Shown piece by piece: positions 42,901-53,071 of a stretch of DNA of 64,000 bases. The notes under the pieces were generated by a model. It did not search any database, was not told the origin of the DNA, and saw only the letters and a program-made list of their open reading frames with translations. Position 1 is the stretch's first letter. Every line of letters starts with the position of its first letter. The stretch is from Limnomonas spitsbergensis (lineage: Eukaryota; Chlorophyta; Chlorophyceae; Chlamydomonadales), in assembly GCA_037349105.1 (NCBI GenBank), contig JAYJMM010000081.1:558001-622000 (forward strand), written 5' to 3'. Both the position numbers and the translations under genes were made by a program.

Positions 42901-45900
42901 GGAAGGGCTTAGGGTGTATACCCTAAACCTTGAACACCCTGAACACTGAATAAACACTGACAGGTGTGGATGTATCGGTGGGAAGGGCTTAGGGTGTATA
43001 CCCTTAACCCTGAACACCCTGAACACTGAATTAACACTGACAGGTGTTGATGTATTGGTGGGAAGGGCTTAGGGTGTATACCCTAAACCCTGAACACCCT
43101 GAACACTGAAATAAACACTGTCAGGTGTGGATGTATCGGAGGGAAGGGCTTAGGGTTTATACCCTAAACCCTGAACACCCTGAACACTGAATTAACACTG
43201 ACAGGTGTGGATGTATCGGAGGGAAGGGCTTAGGGTTTTTACCCTAAACCCTGAACACCCTGAACACTGAAATAAACACTGACAGGTGTGGATGTATCGG
43301 TGGGAAGGGCTTAGGGTTTATACCCTAAACCCTGAACACCCTGAACACTGAAATAAACATTGTCAGGTGTGGATGTATCGGTGGGAAGGGCTTAGGGTGT
43401 ATACCCTAAACCCTGAACACCCTGAACACTGAAATAAACACTGTCAGGTGTGGATGTATCGGTGGGAAGGGCTTAGGGTTTATACCCTAAACCTTGAACA
43501 CCCTGAACACTGAAATAAACACTGACAGGTGTGGATGTATCGGTGGGAAGGGCTTAGGGTGTATACCCTAAACCCTGAACACCCTGAACACTGAAATAAA
43601 CACTGTCAGGTGTGGATGCAGCGGTGGGAAGGGCTTAGGGTTTATACCCTAAACCCTGAACACTGAGATAAACACTGGCAGGTGTGGATTCAGCGGTGGG
43701 AAGGGCTTAGGGTTTATACCCTAAACCCTGAACACCCTGAACACTGAAATAAACACTGACAGGTGTGGATGTATCGGTGGGAAGGGCTTAGGGTGTATAC
43801 CCTTAACCCTGAACACCCTGAACACTGAAATAAACACTGACAGGTGTGGATGTATCGGTGGGAAGGGCTTAGGGTGTATACCCTAAACCCTGAACACCCT
43901 GAACACTGAAATAAACACTGACAGGTGTGGATGTATCGGTGGGAAGGGCTTAGGGTTTATACCCTAAACCTTGAACACCCTGAACACTGAATTAACACTG
44001 ACAGGTGTGGATGTATCGGTGGGAAGGGCTTAGGGTGTATACCCTAAACCCTGAACACCCTGAACACTGAAATAAACACTGACAGGTGTGGATGTATCGG
44101 TGGGAAGGGCTTAGGGTGTATACCCTAAACCCTGAACACCCTGAACACTGAAATAAACACTGTCAGGTGTGGATGCAGCGGTGGGAAGGGCTTAGGGTTT
44201 ATACCCTAAACCCTGAACACTGAGATAAACACTGACAGGTGTGGATACAGCGGTGGGAATAGAAGGGTCACACTGCTCAAGTGGGTCTAGAAAAGGCCAG
44301 CCAGTGGCGTTATGAAGGCAATGTACGGCATGGTATGATGCTGTACACTACCATCCTGCACTGACACCCTGATGATGTACCCTACCCTCCTGCGTTGACA
44401 CCCTGATGATGTACCCTACCCTCCTGCGTTGACACCCTGACAGGCAATGTACGGCATGGCATGATGCTGTACACTACCGTCCTGCACTGACACCCTGATG
44501 ATGTACCCTACCCTCCTGCGTTGACACCCTGACAGGCAATGTACGGCATGGCATGATGCTGTACACTACCGTCCTGCTCTGACACCCTGATGATGTACCC
44601 TACCCTCCTGCGTTGACACCCTGACAGGCAATGTACGGTATGGCCTGGGGGCAAGACCCGAGCAACCAGCTGGCAGTCCACGCCAGGGCCTCGCTCCAGC
44701 TCACGTCCGGGCAGCTGAAACTGGCCAGCGGCCCTGGGCCGGCGACGGCAGCCGCTGCTGCTGCCGCCTCCACTGCGGGCGCCTCCTCCTCCCTGGCGGC
44801 AGCGGCAGCAGAGATGAAGCTGGAATCGCCGGCGCCGCAGCCGAGGGGAGCGTTGCCTACAGGACGGAAGGTACAGCTTCTGAACCTGGTGTCCTGCTCT
44901 CTCTTACGAAGCAATGAACAGATATGAGCACCCCATTGGCCTACGGGGCAAGAGCTATCGCTGCAGTGCTGCTCTCTCGCTGTCAGTCACATACCCCAGG
45001 ATGGCATGGCTGCACTGAAAATATATATATTTGGTGGCCCACCTACCGGTGTGTACAAAAGCTTCTACAACATGCACACCTAACGGTAACGGCACAAAAA
45101 TAAATGTGTGGTTGCAAATCCCGTCACTATCAACTGTTTTGCCGACGCCTCGCCAACACCCGTCTCCACCTGGTCAGCCCCAGGGGCGCTAACTGACTAA
45201 TCAGTTGCAGCTGTAGACTTGTAGTTGCTGCTGATCTTTGTGTGCCAGGTGCCTTTGTCGCTGCTGTTCTTCATTTAGTTCAGGGTTAAAAGCTGAACCC
45301 TCGTTTACTTCACGGTTAAACCTGAACCCTCATTCATGACCAGTGTCCGATGGATTTACCCTTGTCGTTGCCTTCTAGTAGAGGGTCCAAACCTCAACCC
45401 TAAACCCTTGTCCAACCCGTGGAAGTTGCCTTAACCATTGTCGTTGCTCTCCTGGCGGCGTTTAAAACCGGAAGGCCTAAACCCTCGTCCACCCCGTGGC
45501 AGGTGCCTCTACCCTTGTCGCTGCTTTCTGGGCTGCGAGCTATGGGCCCCTCCACAGTTCCTGTTGCCGATTCTGCGGCAGCGGGGCCTGCGACTGGATC
45601 CGGGTGGCCTGCCACTGGATCCGGGCCTGCCGCTGGATCCGGGTGGCCGTGGCGGACTCCCCCTCATTGTCCGATCCCGCCCGCGCCGGCCCCATCGCCC
45701 GCCCTGCCCTCTAGCGCCGTCGGGTCCAGCCTGGCGGCGGGGCTGGAGGAGTCGGGGTGTGGATCCCTGGAGGAACAGGCCGCGTTCAACCTTGCGGCGG
45801 CGACTCTGGAGAGCCTTCGCGGGGGGGACGGGGGCGCGCGAGGGTCGGGGGGCGACAGGGGCGCGCAAGGGTTAGGGGGCGATGGAGGCAGGCGAGGGAG

Positions 45901-47150
45901 CGGGGCCGGCGTGAGTCCGCGGGGGAGCGGAGGCGATGGAGGCAGGCGTGGGGGCGGGAGCGGGAGTGGGTCTCACTTTCCCCTGGAGGTGCAGGCCAAG
46001 GTGAGATTGGTAGGAGTCTGGATCTGGTCAAGCTTAACTATTTTGTTTATCTTTTGTAAAGGTTGAAATGTATCCTGGATCTTCAAGCACCAGTTCAGGT
46101 CCTGCGCCAGGAACCCTTGGCTACTGGCCAGGGCTTCCCTGGGTCAATGGCCCTGGCCCGCCCCTGGGTCAATGGCCCTGGGTTGTCAATATTTTTTTAG
46201 AAACGTTGTCAGTTGGGCTTTTGCCTTGCCATCCGAGGAGGGTTTATGGGGTATCGGCGGAGAGGGTTTATGGAGTCTGGGTGAAGAGGGTTTAGCGAGA
46301 GCAGGGTCTACCGCTCTGTTTGAAAACGCCAGCCGGACGTGCGCGGCCGGCCTGTCAATCTAGGTTTGCGTCAGCCCACAGGCCAGCAACCACACCGCAA
46401 CTTGGGGGTCCTCAACGAAAAACAGGGCGTAGCCTACGTTTGATACTAGTTGCTGCTTAAATGTTGAAGGAGCTTCTCCTCACTGCTACTGAATTGGGGC
46501 TGAAATGCTGCTGATGTGTTGCCGAAAGGCTGGATGTGCTGGATAGAAAACTGTCTGTGCCCTGTCCGCTAGTGCAGTATTGCTGAAATGCTGGATAAGA
46601 TGGAAACAACACCGCCAATGCCCTGTCTGCAATTATTTCTGAAATGCTGGATAAGCTGGATACAACTGACAATCTGTCATTGCTCTGTCCACAGATGTCG
46701 ATGCGGGAGCTGCAGCCTATACAGTGGCAGTGCAAACCGGATGTGCCGATGAGCGACGTGGCGTGGCCCCTTGGCAGCGGGGCGGCCTCCAGTGGGGGGG
46801 CTACTGGATGCGGGGCGCTGCCGCACGGACACTCGGCAGGGAGCAAGGCATGGGCATCTGCAGGTGGGGCGCAGCCACAAGATGACGGTATTGGCGGGGC
46901 CGGCGGCGGCGGCGCGCAGCCACCAGGTCGCTTGTCTGGTAGCGGTGAAGCGGGCGCTGGAGGCGGGGCGTTGCCTCAAGGGTGCCTGGTCGGGAGTGGG
47001 GCTGAGGGCAGCGGCGGCGGGGTACAGCCACCCGGGCGCTTGGCTGGGAGCAGTGTAGCGGGCGCTGGAGGCGGGGCATTGCATCAAGGGCGCCTGGTCG
47101 GGAGCGGGGCAGGAGGCAGCGGCGCGTTGCTGCTTTCGGGAGGCAGCTAG
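36947..47150 (+). CDS. PSR1: PSR1/PHR1-like MYB-CC (GARP) transcription factor, 3' part
   Basis: Nuclear regulator of the phosphate-starvation-response family. Exons: 36947-37074 (starts with the last two bases of a codon, likely Asp), 37570-37791, 39612-39728, 44628-44870, 45503-46000, 46695-47150 (TAG stop). All later junctions are phase 0 with GT/AG. A further exon at 46062-46181 ([17 protein letters not shown]...) is possible but uncertain. The MYB domain reads [33 protein letters not shown] and [12 protein letters not shown], the intron splitting the SHLQK signature. Glutamine-rich linker ([20 protein letters not shown]). The coiled-coil exon ([19 protein letters not shown]) corresponds to the CC part. 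The rest is Ala/Gly/Pro-rich and low complexity. The N-terminal exons, including the RLRWT part of the domain, were not found in the window. Introns carry edge-copy ladders and an 81-bp array. Confidence 0.85.
37145..37310 (+). repeat. Dispersed ~160-bp repeat, member in PSR1-like intron
   Basis: Core GGCCGCCCAGCGGCCGCC, AAACCTGGACCGGCCTGC, CAGTGGCAAAAACAGCAAGG, CTCGCCACAAATGGGG, ending GTAGCTGAGACACGAAAAA. Same layout as the members at 37900, 47400 and 56235. Confidence 0.85.
37900..38065 (+). repeat. Dispersed ~160-bp repeat, second intron member
   Basis: CAGGCCGCTTAGCGGCCGC, AAACCTGGACCGGCCTACGG, AAAGCAGCGAGGCTGGCCAC, ending GTAGCTGAGTCATGAAAAAAG. No clear pol III box was seen, so its class is unknown. 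Confidence 0.85.
38128..38888 (+). repeat. 30-bp tandem array, 25 near-identical units
   Basis: Units GCCACACTTGTATTACTGCC plus CACAGGCCCA. The only common variant is C to T at one site (TATTACTGCC/TATTATTGCC). The length is a multiple of three and no frame contains a stop, so several long frames are open on both strands. It lies inside a spliced intron. Confidence 0.98.
39120..39611 (+). repeat. Ladder of three copies of the PSR1-like exon 39612 acceptor edge
   Basis: Real edge: TTGTTGTCGCAG|CAACAGCCGC. Copies start at 39176 (TTGTTGCAG|CAACACCTGC, followed by GCTGCGTTGG as in the exon), near 39305 (decayed) and 39492 (GTTGTTGCAG|CAACAGCCAC). Each is preceded by the same CATCTGCAACACYAATRTCT block. 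Confidence 0.92.
39930..44260 (+). repeat. 81-bp satellite-like array with higher-order structure
   Basis: About 54 units: GGTGTGGATGTATCGGTGGG, AAGGGCTTAGGGTTTATACC, CTAAACCCTGAACACCCTGA, ACACTGAAATAAACACTGAC. Each contains the palindrome TTAGGGTTTATACCCTAA-like with telomere-type arms, and a CTGACAG|GTGTGG junction. An eight-unit block (~646 bp, 41163-41808) is duplicated in tandem at 41809-42350, shown by shared variants (CCTTGAACACCCTGAACAATG). It fills most of the intron 39729-44627. Confidence 0.97.
44305..44627 (+). repeat. Ladder of three copies of the PSR1-like exon 44628 acceptor edge
   Basis: Real edge: ACCCTGACAG|GCAATGTACGG. Copies start at 44318, 44444 and 44536; the last two keep an identical GACAG|GCAATGTACGG junction. 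The spacing between the last copies and the exon is exactly 92 bp. Confidence 0.96.
45240..45502 (+). repeat. Ladder of three copies of the PSR1-like exon 45503 acceptor edge
   Basis: Real edge: CGTGGCAG|GTGCCTCTACCC then TTGTCGCTGCTTTCTGG. Copies start at 45249 (CCAG|GTGCCTTTGTCG), 45344 (CCAG|TGTCCGATGG) and 45426 (GGAAG|TTGCCTTAACC), spaced 95, 82 and 77 bp. Each copies 25-35 bases of exon and an AAACCCTCGTCC-like intron block. Confidence 0.9.
46480..46694 (+). repeat. ~70-85-bp repeats before the last PSR1-like exon
   Basis: Three units with TGAAATGCTGGATAAGCTGG and TGCCCTGTCTGC-like blocks lead into the real CTCTGTCCACAG|ATGTCGATG acceptor. These copy the polypyrimidine region rather than much exon. 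Confidence 0.65.
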
Positions 47151-47399
47151 CGCTGATGGGGCTGCGTCTTGTTCTTTCCTGCATCAGGTGCGTACGGGAA
47201 GTTTGTTGCTTTACCCTGACCCGTTAGTTTGTGTGTTTTGGATAAAGCTATCATGATATGGCACGATCAGGCACAGGTTACGCTGGATTGTAGGACTAAG
47301 GTCAAGCATGATACGGCACAAAATGGCAGTGGTCTAGCTGGATTGTGCCACCATGTTTTGAACGGAAGCCAGTGTTTCTGTTTCCAGCTTTCTCCAGCT
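47151..47399. other. 3' region of the PSR1-like gene
   Basis: No TGTAA signal seen close to the stop. 47255-47355 holds the reverse echo of the 13400-13570 dispersed repeat. Confidence 0.4.
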
Positions 47400-47575
47400 T
47401 TTTGGGGTCCATCTTTGGCAGCTAGTCCGAGGCCGCCAGAAAAGCCGATTGGGACTGAACCTAGACCAGCCTATGACTGTTGACCAAAGCAGCATGGCTG
47501 GCCACAAATGAAGCCTCATACCAGAGGCACGAGTGTAGCTGACTCACAGCCAAGTCACAAGAAGAAGCACCGATG
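47400..47575 (+). repeat. Dispersed ~160-bp repeat, member 3' of PSR1-like gene
   Basis: GGCCGCCAGAAAAGCCGATT, ACTGAACCTAGACCAGCCTA, AAAGCAGCATGGCTGGCCAC, ending GTCACAAGAAGAAGCAC. More diverged than the intron members. Confidence 0.75.
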
Positions 47576-47814
47576 GATGAAGACGCAGTGCGATGGCCAA
47601 ACACGTGGCTTTCTCAACTCGCGCCTCTGGGCGTATATGTTTGTTCGCCAAGCACTATAGTTTACGGAACGGTATGCCCTGGACCCTGGTTAGTTGCCAT
47701 TGTGTTCATATCACCGAGTGCCCTGGCAGATCCCTATTTGGACCGAGTGCGTGAGTGTGCCTAGGCATGCTCACAAGAGGAGTATCGTCTCGTATCGGCT
47801 CCTGTGTTGGCTGA

Positions 47815-48245
47815 CTGAACCCTATCCACTGCTCCATAAACCCTGCCCACTTATCCACGAGCCCTTCCCCCTACTCCTTAAACTCTACCCGATACGCATA
47901 AACCCTGCCATCTCATCCCTAAACCCTACCCACGACTCTCTTATCCCTAAACCGTACCTCTCTCTAAAGTGCTCCAAAAATTACAAACCAATCTGCTACT
48001 AATTAAACATTACCCACTAGTACCTTCATCCTACCTTCTACTCCTCAACCCTGCCCGCTACTCGCCAAACCCTATCTACCACGGGTACTCTACAAGCCCT
48101 GCCCACTGCTGTATAAAATACAAACCCCACCCACTGCACTTCACACCCAACCTCTGCTTTATAACCCTAACCGCTACTACCTGAAGCTTACCCTATACTT
48201 TCCAAGCCCAGACCGCTATTCCTTGAACCATAACCCTTGAAATCC
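47815..48245 (+). repeat. Degenerate telomere-like repeats (AAACCCTRCCC)
   Basis: About 15 irregular iterations of TAAACCCTGCCCAC / CTACTCCTCAACCCTG. No perfect CCCTAAA run. Confidence 0.65.
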
Positions 48246-50357
48246 CGTGGCTGCAGGTGCTGGCGGCGGCAGAACATGTAACTGCAGCCAGGTCATCCCG
48301 GCACGGCCATGCCTGCCTCAGTAGCCCAAAATCCAGAGTAGTGGAATTCCTACGATCGCTAGTTCCTTTGCCACAATTTGTTCATGCGTCTATTTTGTTT
48401 GAACTCTGTGAGGCCCATGTACTCCGCGCGCAGCGGGGCTGTGTGTCAGGCTGCTCCAGGTGACCAAGGTGGAGAAACGTGGTCTGTATGCTGAGCTGGT
48501 TCTGGCGACAGCGGGAGAGAGCCCGGGTCGGCATGCTGCAGTCGCGCTGGCAATAATTAGTCTGTTCATTCCAGTGGCAAATGCTGGAGAAATTGGGGTC
48601 TGCGTTTCGCACTTCTGATAATGGCTGTTGGAAATGGCTGGTGCGGAAATCTTCGAGCATGTGGACTCACTGGGTCGGCAGCTTTGACTCGTTGGCCCCC
48701 GATGAGGTGGCAGCCTGTCCAAGAAATTCGGAGACTTCAAAGAGTGTACGGATATCTGGCCTCAGGCAGAGGCAGGGATACTCCTCCCTCCGCTGCTACT
48801 GGCGGAGCATATGCATAATTATTTCGCTCTGTGTGCCGAGTCTGGATTGCTGGTGGGCTCCATTGCTCTAGCGCCAGCTGTGTGGTGCAGGCGGTTGTGG
48901 TTCCCGCTGGATTAAGTTTTTTTTTTCCGTGGCTGATTGATTGTGCGTCCAGCCATGATAAAAGGCCATTTGATGGAAATGGGTGGTGACTGGTGAGGCC
49001 TGCTTCCCCCCCCTTCTCCCTGAGATGGGAAGAGGCAGTCCTGGCGATGCATGATCATAATTGGGGGGGGGAGGGGGGCTGAAGATAACGATGTGGGAAT
49101 GAATGACTGCTGGGAACAGCGCACATGTGGCCCCGGCTGCTGCGTTGTTCCCATATTCACACGCCCGCTTGAGGCGTGTGCAGCTTTGCTTATGTATTTT
49201 GGCTTGCAAATTTAACAGGCGCTTTGTGCAACCTTATCCATTTTACAGTTTTTGCATATTTTGTTTCCCCTTTCTGATTGCTTTATGTTCCGATTGTGTG
49301 ACACGTTGTCAGGGCCGGTGGGCTCTTTGCGCTCAGCCTTGTGTAGCTGCCTGCATGCTCCTCGAACCTTTCAAGTATACTGTTATCAAGCCCTGAGCAG
49401 CTGAGCTCCTCTGTGCCATTTGTATGGATACATTAGAGGAGCATCGTTATATGGCATTCCTATGCGAGCAGGCCTGAGAAGGCCCCTACCTGCAGGCATT
49501 GCTCGGCTGGCTTTGAGCTTTGTGCATTTGTCCTACCAGTGTTTCCCTGTGGTAGTGTGGTCTCCTTCACCGATACCCCACGTTCGGTTTGTTTGTGAAC
49601 CGGCATGTGTAGCTGGTGCCTTTTTACCTCTGGCGGTGTCTCAGTTATTACTATTCAATTTCAGATTTTCGCAGTCTGGGTGGCCTCAAACGACAAATGG
49701 GACCTCATTCCACAAATGTCATACAAGTTTTGGTCTCCTTGTCTGCGGCATGCATTCTGAATCCCCGATATGCAGACACTGTAGTTATCAAGATTTTTGA
49801 GGGTAGGCTAGGCTTCGGTACATTATATTTCAAGATGGCTCAAACTACGAAATAAGTGTCAATATTGTCTCGAGTATTGTAACAGTTCCGGTAGATCATC
49901 TTTTAAGCCCTCTCCCTCCGAGGCTGCAAGACAGCCTACCAGCATACACAGTGGTCAGATGAGAAGTGCAGCAGACACGATCAGTGGACAGAGCAGTAGC
50001 GGGCAGGCACAGTGGGTACCGGTCACAGTTGCCCGTTCTGATATCGGCTACTTACGTTGCTGCAGCAATTTTCGTATAAACGTGCCATAGCTACCGCAAT
50101 TAAGGCTGCGTCTCCACCTAGCAGGTTCAAGGGGGGGAGGAGACGTGGAACCCTAGCTTAAGGGAGAGGTACATAACTATGGGTTCAGCTTAATAATTAA
50201 GGATTCAAAAAGCGTGGTCTGTGTCTGATTCATCATGCCAGATTCCAACCATTTCTCACCGACCATTTCTTGTACGAAATGATTCCTGGCTGAATTGCCG
50301 GGTAAGGCTAGCTTGATAACTGAGTAGCTTATACAGAATGCTTGTGGAACGTTTGCC
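48246..50357. other. Intergenic, no gene recognised
   Basis: Mostly unique sequence with short open frames only. No recognised domain, exon or repeat. It contains the promoter of the ORF at 50358. Confidence 0.35.
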
Positions 50358-51254
50358 ATGGCCTCCGCATCCGCATCGGGAGACGAAGAGGATTTCAACA
50401 TTCTTCACCATATCCTCGACGCCCCTGACCTGCTGGCACTTGTCCTGTCTAATTTCACATTTGAAAAGAACAAAATACGCCTTGCAAGTCGTCAATTGAA
50501 GCAAGCAGTGACGTCATGTACTACATCGCTCAAGTGGGATCCAGTTCGTTTATCACCTACCAGATTGCCAGGAAACGGTAGCGGTAGAATACCACCTGGT
50601 TGTGCAGCGCTTCGGAATCTGGACTATGAATATGGAAGTACATACGCGCATCTGGTCCCAGCGAATCTGTGTCACTTCGACGACCGCGGTTTATTGGATC
50701 TATCCCCCCTGGCTGCATGCCCACTGCTGGAGGGACTGACTTGTGCTGGCAGCGGGCTGGAGGATCTTTCGCCGCTGTCTGCTTGCCTTGGTCTTCATTT
50801 GTTGGACTGTAGCAGAAGTAAAGTGCATGATCTTGCTGCGCTGTCAGCATGCACTCAGCTCAGGGATGTGGACATCAGCCAATGCCCTGTCAGAGACCTT
50901 GCACCGCTTGCTGCTTGCAAGCAGCTGAGGTTCCTGAACTGCAGTGCATGTCCGGTATCAAATCTCAGCCCTTTGAAAGCATGTACGGAGCTTATAGAAC
51001 TGAGATGCTACGGTTCCTCAGTCTCTGACCTCAGCCCTGTGGCAGCTTTCAAGCAACTTCGGGTCCTCAACTGCAGTTCTACACGCGTCACAGATTTCCT
51101 GCCATTGCTTGCTTGCACTGAACTCCGGAAACTTATTGTGGAGGATGATCCTAATGACCAGCTTGCTGTCTTGGGGAGTGCGAACAAGAAGCTTCACATC
51201 TATGTTCATGGCAGGGTTGAGGACGACCTATATGACGGATATGGACTTGGGTGA
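50358..51254 (+). CDS. F-box-like leucine-rich-repeat protein
   Basis: Uninterrupted 298-residue frame; the start sits in a good context (TTTGCCATGGCC). Residues ~12-60 (ILHHILDAPDLLALVLSNF ... IRLASRQLKQAV) resemble a degenerate F-box. Residues ~115-268 hold seven leucine-rich repeats of 22 residues, pattern LSPLxACxxLxxLxCSxxxVxD (e.g. LSPLSACLGLHLLDC, LAPLAACKQLRFLNC). Such repeats mediate protein binding; with an F-box the protein could be a substrate receptor of an SCF ubiquitin ligase, which is an inference. The last codons end CTTGG|GTGAGAGG, where the TGA stop overlaps a donor-like site, so the frame may really continue into an intron. This end is copied twice downstream. The only long single-exon frame in the window with clear protein-like repeats. 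Confidence 0.78.
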   Translation: MASASASGDEEDFNILHHILDAPDLLALVLSNFTFEKNKIRLASRQLKQAVTSCTTSLKWDPVRLSPTRLPGNGSGRIPPGCAALRNLDYEYGSTYAHLVPANLCHFDDRGLLDLSPLAACPLLEGLTCAGSGLEDLSPLSACLGLHLLDCSRSKVHDLAALSACTQLRDVDISQCPVRDLAPLAACKQLRFLNCSACPVSNLSPLKACTELIELRCYGSSVSDLSPVAAFKQLRVLNCSSTRVTDFLPLLACTELRKLIVEDDPNDQLAVLGSANKKLHIYVHGRVEDDLYDGYGLG

Positions 51255-51312
51255 GAGGATCTCGATATGGACTTGGGTGAGATGATCTCGATATGGACTT
51301 GGATGAGAGGAT
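51236..51312 (+). repeat. Three tandem copies of the LRR gene's end
   Basis: GATATGGACTTGGGTGAGAG plus GATCTC occurs at 51238, and again with small changes at 51265 and 51291. The unit (~27 bp) carries the last codons, the stop and a GTGAGA donor-like site. Confidence 0.93.
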
Positions 51313-51769
51313 ATCCTACTAGACAGCTGGGCGCTGAAGCGGCCAACATGTTTCAAGGAGGGCCCAGAGGTGTGATTACATTGATCTCGAGATGTACCGT
51401 AAAGAGTCAAACGTCCAACTGGATGGTTGAAAATTGCAATGACTTGCATTGCTGAAACGCCTTACCACTTTGCGTGTACTTTTTTCTTGGCTGCGTAGTC
51501 AAGATATAGATGTTGGTAGTGTCTGTTGCCTCTTTGACGGATCCCATTCTGTACTGAGAGTGTACTGAGAGTGAGGCTACTGTGGGAATTGAAAACAGGG
51601 TTACCGGTATGACGATTTAAGTTCATCTAACGATTTTTTGGTAACCAGGATCTGCTGGTGCAATCGTCAGTTCTGCTCTCTGCTGTTAGCAGTTTTTCTG
51701 GGCCTAGACATTCATGCTTCATAAATTTCGTGCACTGACAGGGCCGGGCGATATATTTTATTTCCCCCT
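51313..51769. other. Sequence 3' of the LRR ORF
   Basis: 51355-51385 contains a decayed retroelement end motif (GGAGGGCCCAGAGGTGTGATTACATTGAT). Otherwise nothing recognised. Confidence 0.45.
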
Positions 51770-51855
51770 TTTCCTTTTGTTCCTGCTCTTAGTAGTTGGG
51801 CGCCCACGTGGCCTTTTTGAGCAGGCCTAGAGGTGTAACGTCATTGACTGGTACA
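51770..51855 (+). mobile_element. Retrotransposon 3' end fragment
   Basis: Short pyrimidine tract, then GTTGGGCGCCCACGTGGCC, GAGCAGGCCTAGAGGTGTAA and CGTCATTGAC. Confidence 0.75.
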
Positions 51856-52039
51856 GTAAATTTAATACCAAAGTGCTGCCTGAGCCTGCTTGCACGCTGG
51901 AGATGGTGCACTTTTAAGAGCCATACATTAGGTCGATTGGGTTCTCAACGTGTGTGAGCTCGAATTGACAGATGTGGACATATGATTAGGGATCGGCATG
52001 TACGCTTATATGATATATGATACAAGCTTATATACCGGT

Positions 52040-52475
52040 AAGTATGTCAATGACATTACACCTCTGGGCCCTGCTCAAAAAGGCTCGGCCACGTAGTCGC
52101 CCAACTGTCTCGTTGGAATAAACTTAAGTTAAGAGGAAAGAAGGAGAAGGAAACAAAGGAAATAAATATCCCCCCCCAAATGAAATGCAGCCCGAAGTTA
52201 ACCTTGCCCTTCTAAATCCTTATCCCCAAGAAGGCAAAGAAAAACAGCACAACTAGGCCTCAACGAAGCGAACGACGTCCTCAACAAAATTCAGAGCCTT
52301 CCATCCAAGCCAGCCCCGGTACAACTGTTGAATGTCTGTGGCGCCCTCCGAGGGGCTGCCCAACCTCTCTCCCTAGGCTTCTCCTTTACTACGCCAGGGT
52401 CCTGGAAGCAGACATGCAGCGCATCCTCCACAAGCTCGCCATCTCCCCTTGCCCAACACCGTTAAGTATGTGTAA
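52040..52475 (-). mobile_element. Non-LTR retrotransposon 3' end with coding remnant
   Basis: Reverse motif TGTCAATGACATTACACCTC and GGCTCGGCCACGTAGTCGCC (52045-52105), UTR, then a coding remnant (52260-52470) matching the family text CCGGTACAACTGTTGAATGT and the HVEDA region (GCGCATCCTCCACAAGCTCG). No intact ORF. Confidence 0.75.
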
Positions 52476-53070
52476 CCCATATAAAAGCTTATATGACTTA
52501 TATGGGGTAAGCTAAATTGGGTTGGCAAGGGTCACTGGAAAGCTATGAGAGAGTATTCTATTGCAAAATACTCGATTACAAGTTTTCAAACCTAGGGCAT
52601 GCAAAATCTACAAACGGTCTCAAATGTGCTTTATCAGTTCGGTGCTCCACCATGCAGCGGATGGGCCAACGAGGCAAGGCCTATCTTGGAGAGATTGTCA
52701 GAATTTGCAATCAATGTTGTCAATCGCACAAGACATCCTTACATTTTCTCATCACTTCGCCCTGCAACTATTAGAAAGCAAGTAAAGTGTGCTTATATGG
52801 CACGGACCGTCATCATGCGCCCCATGCGCCCACCTGGGCCTCGTAGGCGAAGCTAGCTCATTGTCTGCGCGTTCATCACTGGAAAGCTGTCGAGATGTGC
52901 AATCCACCGCACAAGAAGTTACCCGTAAGTAGATCTCTGAGTATATCTGGAAATGTCAGAAATTACGCTGTAAACGCCGCTATGCTGACCAGTTTCACTC
53001 AGCCGCAGCCGAGGTGACATGCACCGACACCAGCCTATGGGGCCTCGGAGCGTCTTACATATCGAAAATT
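52476..53070. other. Intergenic, no gene recognised
   Basis: Unique sequence; CACTGGAAAGCT occurs twice (52534, 52877). Nothing coding recognised. Confidence 0.35.
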
Positions 53071-53071
53071 G

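Noticed and set aside
39930..44260. Internal telomere or chromosome-end fusion suggested by TTAGGG/CCCTAA motifs
   Set aside because: Heptamers are embedded singly in 81-bp units and not in long perfect runs; the array is inside an intron with exons on both sides.
45419..45502. Upstream extension of the PSR1-like exon frame before 45503
   Set aside because: The frame is open, but this stretch is a copied acceptor edge with telomere-like intron text; the CAG acceptor at 45502 is the better start.
46062..46181. Additional PSR1-like exon ([13 protein letters not shown]...)
   Set aside because: It has an AG start, phase-0 fit and a possible GTTGTC donor, but low-complexity content and a weak donor. 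Not included in the exon list, only mentioned.
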